DNA of 12,990 bases from an uncultured Phycisphaerales bacterium (GTDB lineage: Bacteria > Planctomycetota > Phycisphaerae > WQYP01). The notes below the pieces were generated by a model. The model was not told the DNA's origin. It saw only the letters and a program-made list of their open reading frames with translations, and did no database searches. Position numbers and translations under genes: made by a program. Positions 1 to 6,932 of the stretch are shown here, in pieces. Location: the NCBI GenBank assembly GCA_903868035.1, contig CAIPTQ010000043.1:1-12990 (forward strand). Reading direction: 5' to 3'. Each line of letters begins with the position of its first letter. The first letter of the stretch is position 1.

Positions 1-1682
1 CGGCGCGCGGCGGGCGCGGGCCGGGCGGCGGGGGCGATGGGATCATCTTCGTGGTCTACGATCCCCGCACCGGCAGCAAGGGCAAGGCCAGCAGCACGAG
101 TTACGCGGGTGTCTCCCTGATGGGCCAGAACAGCCTCTTCCGCACCAAGGATTCCGGCGCCACCTGGGAAGCGGTACCCGGCCAGCTGACCACGCTGCGC
201 CCGACGCATGGCATCTGGGCAGCGGACGGAACGCTGTACATTTCGTACAGCACGGCACCAGGCCCGGGCGGGGGGACGGATGGGGCGGTGTGGAAGTTCA
301 ATTCTAATTCCGGGGACTGGACGAACATCACCCCCGTCCCCAATCCCGGTTGCGGTTATGCCGCCGTCTCCGTGGATGCCAAGAACCCCGCCGTCGTGAT
401 CGCCAGCACGGCGGGCAACCGCGGGGGCGAGGAAATCTACCGCACGCTCGACGCCGGCAAGACCTGGAAGCCGATCATCAACAACCCCACCGCCAAGGCG
501 ATCTATGACTACACGGGCCATCCCTACACGGTTCACACCGGCATTCATTGGCTGGCCGACATCGAAATCGACCCGTTTGATTCCAATCACGCCATGTTCA
601 CCGTCGGCTACGGCGGCTGGGAAACCTTCAACCTCACCGACATCGACTCGAACAAACCCGTCAAATGGGTCACCGACAGCACCGGCATTGAAGAAACCGT
701 CGCCCTGGCACTCCTCAGCCCCACCGGCGGAGCACACCTCATCAGCGCCATCGGCGACTACGGCGGCTTCGTCCACTGGGACCTCGACAAACCCGCACCG
801 GAGGGCAACTTCACCAATCCCTTCTTCGGCAACACCAATGATGTCGCCGGCGGATACAAGAACTCCAATGTCATCGTGCGCGTCGGCGCCGCGGGCGGCG
901 GCCAAAATGGCGGCGCCCGCGGCTCTATCGGCTATTCGCTTGACGCCGGCAAAACTTGGCAGCCGCCCAAGGAGCCGCCCGCCGGGAGCAACGGCTTCAT
1001 CGCCGTCTCCACGGATGGCAAACGCTGGATCTGGTCGGTCAGCGGCGGCGGCGGACGCGGCGGCGCACCAGCCGCCGGCGGCGCGCCCAACGTCACCTCC
1101 GACAACGGCGACACCTGGACCCCCTGCATCGGCCTGCCCGCCGGCACCCGCGTGGTCGCCGACACCGTCAATCCCCTGAAGTTCTATGGCATCAACCTCT
1201 ACGGCGGCACGTTCTATTCCAGCACCGACGGCGGCCTGAACTTCACCAGTTCCCCGATGAATCTCGGCGCTAATCTGCAGCGCGGCGGCGACAATCGCGG
1301 CGCCCAGGACAAGATTTATGCCACGCCCGATGCCGAAGGCGATCTGTGGATCGCCGCCTACAGCGGCCTGTTCCACTCGACGGATTCCGGCAAGACCTTC
1401 GCGCGGGTGAACCCCGCCGTGGGCCAGATTTGCGGTTTCGGCTTCGGCAAGGCCGCGCCGGGCGCCACCGTGCCGGTGATGTATACGATGTCCACGACCA
1501 GCGGCGTGCGGGGCGTGTTCCGCTCCGATGATGGCGGCGCCAACTGGGTGCGGATCAATGATGACGATCATCAATGGGGCCTCGTCCTGTATGTCATCGG
1601 CGATCCGCGCATTTACGGCCGCGTATACGTCGGCACCCATGGCCGTGGTACGCTCTACGGCGATATCCCCGCGCCCAAATAA
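1..1682 (+). CDS. GH74 family xyloglucanase (endo-beta-1,4-glucanase acting on xyloglucan), 5'-partial
   Basis: The frame is open to the window edge (first full codon at 3), so the start, signal peptide and N-terminal part are missing; the GTG at 51 lies inside the gene. About 559 residues remain of a family usually 700-850 long. Counting from the codon at 51, at least seven Asp-box (BNR) repeats are visible at about 31-39, 131-139, 295-303, 349-356, 389-398, 441-450 and 490-499, as in the twin seven-bladed propellers of GH74. The stretches GPGGGTDGAVWKF (71-83), DIEIDPFDSNHAM (170-182), GDYGGFVHWDL (235-245) and the tail VGTHGRGTLYGD (527-538) are typical of the family. GH74 enzymes are exported and cut the xyloglucan backbone. 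The first catalytic Asp should lie upstream of the window; I did not assign the second. A Gly-rich stretch sits at the very start, with others at 281-292 and 332-345. Ends with TAA 83 nt before the GH31 gene. A GH74-like protein of other specificity is possible. Confidence 0.85.
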   Translation, partial: ARGGRGPGGGGDGIIFVVYDPRTGSKGKASSTSYAGVSLMGQNSLFRTKDSGATWEAVPGQLTTLRPTHGIWAADGTLYISYSTAPGPGGGTDGAVWKFNSNSGDWTNITPVPNPGCGYAAVSVDAKNPAVVIASTAGNRGGEEIYRTLDAGKTWKPIINNPTAKAIYDYTGHPYTVHTGIHWLADIEIDPFDSNHAMFTVGYGGWETFNLTDIDSNKPVKWVTDSTGIEETVALALLSPTGGAHLISAIGDYGGFVHWDLDKPAPEGNFTNPFFGNTNDVAGGYKNSNVIVRVGAAGGGQNGGARGSIGYSLDAGKTWQPPKEPPAGSNGFIAVSTDGKRWIWSVSGGGGRGGAPAAGGAPNVTSDNGDTWTPCIGLPAGTRVVADTVNPLKFYGINLYGGTFYSSTDGGLNFTSSPMNLGANLQRGGDNRGAQDKIYATPDAEGDLWIAAYSGLFHSTDSGKTFARVNPAVGQICGFGFGKAAPGATVPVMYTMSTTSGVRGVFRSDDGGANWVRINDDDHQWGLVLYVIGDPRIYGRVYVGTHGRGTLYGDIPAPK

Positions 1683-1692
1683 CCGTCATATC

Positions 1693-1709
1693 CGCCGGAC
1701 GTCCCGGCG
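1693..1709 (+). terminator. Short perfect GC hairpin after the GH74 gene
   Basis: CGCCGG (1693-1698) and CCGGCG (1704-1709) form a perfect 6-bp stem around the 5-nt loop ACGTC, starting 11 nt after the GH74 stop codon. No T-run follows, so it is not a textbook intrinsic terminator. It could be a weak terminator, a 3'-end protecting hairpin inside a GH74-GH31 transcript, or chance in GC-rich DNA. Confidence 0.3.
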
Positions 1710-1765
1710 CATGCCATGTTATATTCCCCTGACCATGATGTTTTCTAACAACAGTTGAGGTAGAA

Positions 1766-4561
1766 ATGTCCAAACGTAAAAACGCAAACATTTTAGGCCA
1801 TGCGGTGCTGACGGCCCTGTGTCTGGCGGCCCTGCCGCTGACGGCGCTGGCCCAGGTGGAAAAGACCGCCGACGGCGTCATCGTGCCCGCCGGCGACGCC
1901 TTCGTCAGCGTTACCGTCCGTGCCGACGACGTGATCCACGTGCAGTCCGCCAGGGACAAAGCCTTCTTCACCCACACCTCGGTCGCCGCACTGCCCCGCA
2001 CCGGGCCGGCCCCCAAGTTCGACGTGGCCTCCACTGCCGCCACCACCACGCTCTCTACCGCCAAGGTCAAGGCGGTCATCGACCTCAAAACCGGTGCCGT
2101 CACCTTCCAGGACGCCGCCGGCAAGCCCCTCCTCGCCGAAAAAGCCCGCACCCTCGAACCCGCCGCCGTCCAGGGCGAAAACACCTTCCACGTTCGCCAG
2201 CAATGGGCCTCCGACCCCGCCGAATCACTCTACGGCATGGGCCAGATGCAACTGGGCTTCACCAACATCAAGGACTGGGACCTCGACTTCTGGCAGCATA
2301 ACGGCTCCATCGTCGTCCCCTTTGTCGTCTCCACCAAAGGCTACGGCATCTTCTGGGACAACACCTCCTACACCCGCCTGGGCGACCTGGGCGCCTTCCA
2401 GCCCATCCCCCCCACCGCCCTCATCGACAACGCCGGCGCGCCCGGCGGCCTCTCCACCGGCAACTTCGCCAACTCCGACGCCCCGCTCCAGAACGCCACG
2501 TCCACGCCCACCATCCGCGGCGGGGCTCGAGGCCGGGGCGGCGCCGGCGGCGGCGGCACCCGCTGGGAAGGCAAACTCGCCCCCACCGTCACCGGCGACT
2601 ACCAGTTTCAAGCCTATTCCTCCGGCACCATCCGCGCCTGGATCGACGGCAAACTCGTCATGGACCACTACCGCCAGAACTGGCTCCCCTGGTATGACCT
2701 GGCCCGCGTCCGCCTCGAAGCCGGCAAGCAATACCCCGTCAAAATCGAATGGACCCCCGACGGCAACAACTTCCAGTTCAACTGGAAGCCCCCCGTCGAT
2801 CGCGCCGCCGTCGGCACCGCCCTCTGGTCCGAAGTCGGCGCCGGCGTCGATTACTACTTCTGCTACGGCCCCACCATGGACCGCGTCATCTCCGGCTTCC
2901 GCAACATCACCGGCCAATCCACCATGCTCCCCAACTGGTCCCTAGGCTACTGGCAGTCCCGCGATCATTATTCCACCCAGCAACAAAGCATCGACGCCGT
3001 CAAGACCTTCCGCGACAAGCAGATCCCCCTCGATAACATCGTCCAGGACTGGCAATACTGGCCCAACCCCGCCCTGGACACCATGGGTTCCTGGACCTTC
3101 AACAACAACTATCCCGACCCCGTCGCCTGGACCAAGGCCATCCACGATCAGCACGCCCATCTCATGATCTCCGTCTGGGGCTGGATCAGCGCCCGCTCCA
3201 CGCCCAACACCAACTATCAGGCCATGTCCAGCAAGGGGTATCTGCTGGGCACCGGCCCCGGCGGACGCACCTTCACCGACTTCTTCAATCCCCAAGCCGG
3301 CACGCTCTTCTGGGAACAATTGAACGCCACCTTGTTCAACAAGGGCATCGACGCCTGGTGGCTCGACGGCAGCGAACCCGACATCACCGGCACACCCACC
3401 CTTGACGCCGTGCGCACCCTCATGAATCCCAACGGCATGGGCACCGGCGCCAAAATGCTCAACGCCTATCCCGTGCTCGAAAGCAAGTACGTCTACGAAG
3501 GCCAGCGCGCCGCCGCCCCCAACCAGCGCGTCTTCATCCTCACGCGTTCCGGCTTCCCCGGCATGCAACGTTACTCCGCCGCCGTCTGGTCCGGCGACAC
3601 CACCTCCACCTGGCCCGCCATGCGCAAGCAAATCATGGCCGGCCTGGGCTATTCCATCTCCGGCATGCCCTGGTGGACCATGGATATCGGCGGCTACCAG
3701 ACGCCCCCGGCCTTCTCCGCTATCGCCCAGGGCCGCCGCAACGCCAACGACCCCAATGCCGACGAATGGGATGAACTCAACGCCCGCTGGTTCCAGTTCG
3801 GCACCTTCTGCCCGCTGATGCGCGTGCATGGCCAGGGTGCCCGTGAAATCTACAACTTCGGCCCCAACGCCCAGGCGGCCATGATCAAATACGACAAGCT
3901 CCGCTACGCCCTCATGCCCTACATCTATTCGCTGGCCGGTTCCGTCACCCAGAACGACGACACCATCATGCGCCCGCTGATGATGGATTTCACTTCTGAC
4001 GCCAAAGCGCTGGCGGTGGATGACCAATACATGTTCGGCCCGGCGTTTCTCGTCACTCCGGTCACGTCCTACAAGGCCCGCATCCAAAGCGTCTATCTGC
4101 CCCAAACCGCTGGCGGATGGTATGACTTCTGGAGCGGCAAAACCTCCGCCGCCGACACCACCGTGGACGCCGCCGCCCCCTACGATTCCATGCCGCTGTT
4201 CATTAAGGGCGGATCGATCATCCCCACCGGCCCCGTGCAGCAGTACGTCGGCGAAAAACCCGCCGACAACCTCACCCTCTACGTCTACGCCGGCGCCAAC
4301 GGCGCCTTCACGCTCTACGAGGATGAAGGCGTCAACTACAACTACGAAAAGGGTGCCTTCGCCCAGATCCCGCTCACCTGGAACGATGCCGCCAAATCCC
4401 TCACCATCGGAACACGCCAGGGCACCTTCCCCGGCATGCTGGCCGAACGCACCTTCAACGTGATTTTCGTGTCCAAGGACAAGGCCGTGGGTTTCGCTTT
4501 CGACGCCAAGGCCGATCGCACCGTGAAGTACACCGGCCAGGCCGTGCAGGTCATGCCCTAG
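1766..4561 (+). CDS. Exported GH31 alpha-xylosidase-like enzyme with inserted PA14 domain
   Basis: 931 residues. Start ATG 1766 has TTGAGG at 1755-1760, 5 nt upstream. Residues 1-29 are a signal peptide with basic N-region, hydrophobic core and ALA|Q cleavage site, so the enzyme is probably periplasmic or outside the cell. An N-terminal beta-sandwich (about 30-400) is interrupted by a PA14 domain at about 262-343 (RWEGKLAP, then IRAWIDGKLVMDH), preceded by a linker GGARGRGGAGGGG. The catalytic barrel follows: WWLDGSEPD carries the expected nucleophile D534, and VWSGDTTSTW the expected acid/base D611. C-terminal beta-sandwich domains end the protein, with YEDEGVNYNYEKG typical of the family. 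GH31 with PA14 in this position is the layout of Cellvibrio japonicus Xyl31A, which removes alpha-1,6-xylose from the non-reducing end of xyloglucan oligosaccharides. The GH74 gene upstream supports that job; alpha-glucosidase activity is the alternative. A GH3 gene follows after 39 nt. Confidence 0.9.
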   Translation: MSKRKNANILGHAVLTALCLAALPLTALAQVEKTADGVIVPAGDAFVSVTVRADDVIHVQSARDKAFFTHTSVAALPRTGPAPKFDVASTAATTTLSTAKVKAVIDLKTGAVTFQDAAGKPLLAEKARTLEPAAVQGENTFHVRQQWASDPAESLYGMGQMQLGFTNIKDWDLDFWQHNGSIVVPFVVSTKGYGIFWDNTSYTRLGDLGAFQPIPPTALIDNAGAPGGLSTGNFANSDAPLQNATSTPTIRGGARGRGGAGGGGTRWEGKLAPTVTGDYQFQAYSSGTIRAWIDGKLVMDHYRQNWLPWYDLARVRLEAGKQYPVKIEWTPDGNNFQFNWKPPVDRAAVGTALWSEVGAGVDYYFCYGPTMDRVISGFRNITGQSTMLPNWSLGYWQSRDHYSTQQQSIDAVKTFRDKQIPLDNIVQDWQYWPNPALDTMGSWTFNNNYPDPVAWTKAIHDQHAHLMISVWGWISARSTPNTNYQAMSSKGYLLGTGPGGRTFTDFFNPQAGTLFWEQLNATLFNKGIDAWWLDGSEPDITGTPTLDAVRTLMNPNGMGTGAKMLNAYPVLESKYVYEGQRAAAPNQRVFILTRSGFPGMQRYSAAVWSGDTTSTWPAMRKQIMAGLGYSISGMPWWTMDIGGYQTPPAFSAIAQGRRNANDPNADEWDELNARWFQFGTFCPLMRVHGQGAREIYNFGPNAQAAMIKYDKLRYALMPYIYSLAGSVTQNDDTIMRPLMMDFTSDAKALAVDDQYMFGPAFLVTPVTSYKARIQSVYLPQTAGGWYDFWSGKTSAADTTVDAAAPYDSMPLFIKGGSIIPTGPVQQYVGEKPADNLTLYVYAGANGAFTLYEDEGVNYNYEKGAFAQIPLTWNDAAKSLTIGTRQGTFPGMLAERTFNVIFVSKDKAVGFAFDAKADRTVKYTGQAVQVMP

Positions 4562-4600
4562 TCTGTCGGAATATATTGCTCTCCGTGAAAGGATCATCCG

Positions 4601-6874
4601 ATGACGAAATCCCATCGTTCCACCGTCATGGCGTGGACGGGGTGCCTGCTCGCACTGGCCTGCGCCGGCGTGGTCGAGGCGCAATACATGCCGCCGGCCC
4701 AGACGCAGACGGCCCAGACGCAGAGAGGGGGGCGCGGCCAGCCGTCAGAGCCAGTGGCGGTCATTCCCCCAGGTACTTATCCCTTTCAAAATCCCGACCT
4801 CCCCCTCGAAGACCGCGTCAAAAATATCCTCTCCCTGATGACGCTGAACGAAAAGATCGCGTTCCTGACGCAGAGTCCCAGCCTTCCACGCCTGGGCATC
4901 CGCACCGTCGGCTGGGCGGAAGGCCTCCACGGCATCGCTCTGGGCACACCCGGAAACTGGGCCCGCAACGGCCCCATTCCCACCACCACGTTTTCGCAGT
5001 CCATCGGCCTGGGCGAGACCTGGGATGCCAATATCCTGCGCCAGGCCGGCGCCATTGAGGGCTACGAAACCCGCTTCGTATGGGAGAACCAGGCCAAGTA
5101 CCGCAAGGACGGCCTGGTGGTCCGGTCCCCCAACGCCGACCTGGGGCGCGACCCCCGCTGGGGCCGCACCGAGGAATGTTACGGCGAAGACGCCTACCTC
5201 AATGGAGCGCTCTCCGTAGCCTTCGTCAAGGGCCTCCAGGGCGACGACCCCAAATACTGGCAGGCCGCCTCCCTCGTCAAACACTTCCTCGCCAACAGCA
5301 ACGAAGCCGGCCGGACCCGCACCTCCTCCGATTTCGACGATCGCCTCTTCTACGAATACTACTCCCTGCCCTTCCACATGGCCTTTGTTGAAGGCGGCGC
5401 CAAGTGCTTCATGGCCTCCTACAACCTGTGGAACAAGGTCCCCATGACCGCCAATCCGATCATGACCGAAGCCTGCATCAAACAATGGGGCGTCGATGGC
5501 ATGATCTCCACCGACGCCGGCGGCCTGAACAACCTCGTGCAGTCGCAGCGCTTCTACCCCGACAATACCCAGGCCACCGCCGGGGCCATCAAGGCGGGCA
5601 TCAACCAATTCCTCGACCGGCCCTGGATCGACGGCGCCAACACCGCCTTGCAGCAGAAGCTGCTGACCGAGGCCGACATTGACACAAACGTCAAAGGCGT
5701 CCTGCGGGTGATCTTCCGCCTCGGCGTCCTCGATCCGCCCGGCCGCTGCCCCTACGCCAAGCTCCGCACCGAAACCACCGAACCCTGGACCACCCAGAAG
5801 AACAAGGACACGGTGCGCCTGGCCACCCAGGAGTCGATCGTGCTGCTGAAGAACACGGGGAATCTGTTGCCGCTGGACAAGGCGGCCCTCAAGTCGATCG
5901 CCCTGATCGGCCCGCGCGCCAATACCGTCGATTGCGACTGGTACAGCTCCCAGCCCCCCTACACCGTGACCCCCATGGCCGGCGTCAAGGCCAAGGTCGG
6001 GGCGGACGTCAATGTGCAGTACGCGGCGGGAACCGATGTGGCCGCCGCGGTGGCGCTGGCCAAGGCCTCCGACGTTGCCATCGTCTGCGTCGGCAACAAT
6101 CCCAACCAGAACAACGCCTGGGCCAAAGTCAACGACAACAGCGAAGGGCGCGAGGGCACCGACCGCGTCAACATCACCCTGGGCAGCGGGCAGGAGGACC
6201 TCATCAAGGCGGTCTTCGCCGCCAATCCCAGGACCGTCGTCGTCCTCAAGAGCAGCTTCCCCTACGCCATCAACTGGACGCAGGAGAATATGCCCGCCAT
6301 CCTTCACCTGGCCCACAACAGCCAGGAAGAGGGCAGCGCCCTGGCCGACGTCCTATTCGGCGACTACAACCCCGCCGGCCGCCTCGTCCAGACCTGGCCC
6401 AAGTCCCTCGATCAACTTCCCCCCATGATGGACTACAACATCCGCAACGGCCGCACCTACATGTACTTCAAGGGCGAGCCGCTCTACCCCTTCGGCTACG
6501 GCCTGAGCTACTCGACTTTTGCGTATAGCAACCTGCGCACCAGCGCCGCGTCGCTGCCCGCCACCGGCAAAATCGACGTGACCGTCGATGTCAAGAACAC
6601 CGGCCAGCGTGATGGCGACGAAGTCGTGCAGATGTACGTCAAGCACTTGGATTCCGCCGTCGAGCGCCCCACTCAGGAACTCAAGGGTTTCACCCGCGTG
6701 GCTATCAAGGCCGGCGAAACCAAGCCGGTCACGATCTCGCTGCCCGCCGAGCGCCTGGCCTATTGGGATATCAAATCCAAGCAGTTTGTGGTGGAGCCGG
6801 ATCAGGTGGAATTGCGTCTGGGCGCATCCGCCTCCGACATCCGCGCCCAACAGGCCATCCGCGTCACCAAGTAA
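4601..6874 (+). CDS. Exported GH3 beta-glycosidase (beta-glucosidase or beta-xylosidase), copy 1
   Basis: 757 residues. ATG 4601 has AAAGGA (4588-4593) 7 nt upstream. A signal peptide ends at VEA|Q (27/28), followed by a Gln/Thr-rich spacer and RGGRG (about 28-48). The GH3 N-terminal barrel shows GRDPRWGRTEECYGED and KHFLANSNE; the expected nucleophile is D305 in MISTDAGG. The C-terminal alpha/beta domain has GNNPNQNN and NSEGREGTDR, where E515 is the likely acid/base. A fibronectin III-like domain closes the protein from about residue 660 (VDVKNTGQRDGDEVVQMYV). This three-domain layout and length are normal for GH3. The enzyme would release terminal beta-linked sugars, probably glucose exposed after GH31 removes xylose; specificity cannot be read from sequence. 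It lies 39 nt after the GH31 gene and 55-58 nt before a close paralogue, apparently in one operon. Confidence 0.9.
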   Translation: MTKSHRSTVMAWTGCLLALACAGVVEAQYMPPAQTQTAQTQRGGRGQPSEPVAVIPPGTYPFQNPDLPLEDRVKNILSLMTLNEKIAFLTQSPSLPRLGIRTVGWAEGLHGIALGTPGNWARNGPIPTTTFSQSIGLGETWDANILRQAGAIEGYETRFVWENQAKYRKDGLVVRSPNADLGRDPRWGRTEECYGEDAYLNGALSVAFVKGLQGDDPKYWQAASLVKHFLANSNEAGRTRTSSDFDDRLFYEYYSLPFHMAFVEGGAKCFMASYNLWNKVPMTANPIMTEACIKQWGVDGMISTDAGGLNNLVQSQRFYPDNTQATAGAIKAGINQFLDRPWIDGANTALQQKLLTEADIDTNVKGVLRVIFRLGVLDPPGRCPYAKLRTETTEPWTTQKNKDTVRLATQESIVLLKNTGNLLPLDKAALKSIALIGPRANTVDCDWYSSQPPYTVTPMAGVKAKVGADVNVQYAAGTDVAAAVALAKASDVAIVCVGNNPNQNNAWAKVNDNSEGREGTDRVNITLGSGQEDLIKAVFAANPRTVVVLKSSFPYAINWTQENMPAILHLAHNSQEEGSALADVLFGDYNPAGRLVQTWPKSLDQLPPMMDYNIRNGRTYMYFKGEPLYPFGYGLSYSTFAYSNLRTSAASLPATGKIDVTVDVKNTGQRDGDEVVQMYVKHLDSAVERPTQELKGFTRVAIKAGETKPVTISLPAERLAYWDIKSKQFVVEPDQVELRLGASASDIRAQQAIRVTK
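6416..6463 (+). repeat. 48-nt DNA-identical patch shared by the two GH3 genes, copy A
   Basis: These 48 bases in GH3 copy 1 are identical to 8718-8765 in GH3 copy 2. They encode the stretch PPMMDYNIRNGRTYM before the fibronectin-like domain. Smaller identical patches occur at 6659-6687 (equal to 8967-8995, 29 nt) and 6728-6762 (equal to 9036-9070, 35 nt). Confidence 0.85.
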
Positions 6875-6920
6875 TTGTTTCACCCATATCCAGGCCCATC
6901 GATAGCCACTTTGCGGATTC

Positions 6921-6926
6921 AAGGAG
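6921..6926 (+). promoter_or_regulatory. Shine-Dalgarno site deciding the start of GH3 copy 2
   Basis: AAGGAG at 6921-6926 is followed by two consecutive in-frame ATG codons at 6930 and 6933. The spacing is 3 nt to the first and 6 nt to the second, so 6933 is the better placed start. The choice adds or removes only one Met. Confidence 0.6.
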
Positions 6927-6932
6927 CATATG

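Noticed and set aside
452..1400. Repeated short DNA words such as GCCGGCAAGACC in the GH74 gene
   Set aside because: They are the coding sequence of the Asp-box protein repeats, not a separate DNA repeat element.
1711..1755. Possible promoter TATATT at 1720-1725 before the GH31 gene
   Set aside because: No supporting -35 element at normal spacing; the gene may simply be read through from GH74.
2942..4684. 580-codon open frame on the minus strand opposite the GH31 gene
   Set aside because: It is fully antisense to a gene with clear catalytic motifs. Its Gly/Val/His-rich composition is what C-ending codons give on the opposite strand, and it has no recognisable domain.
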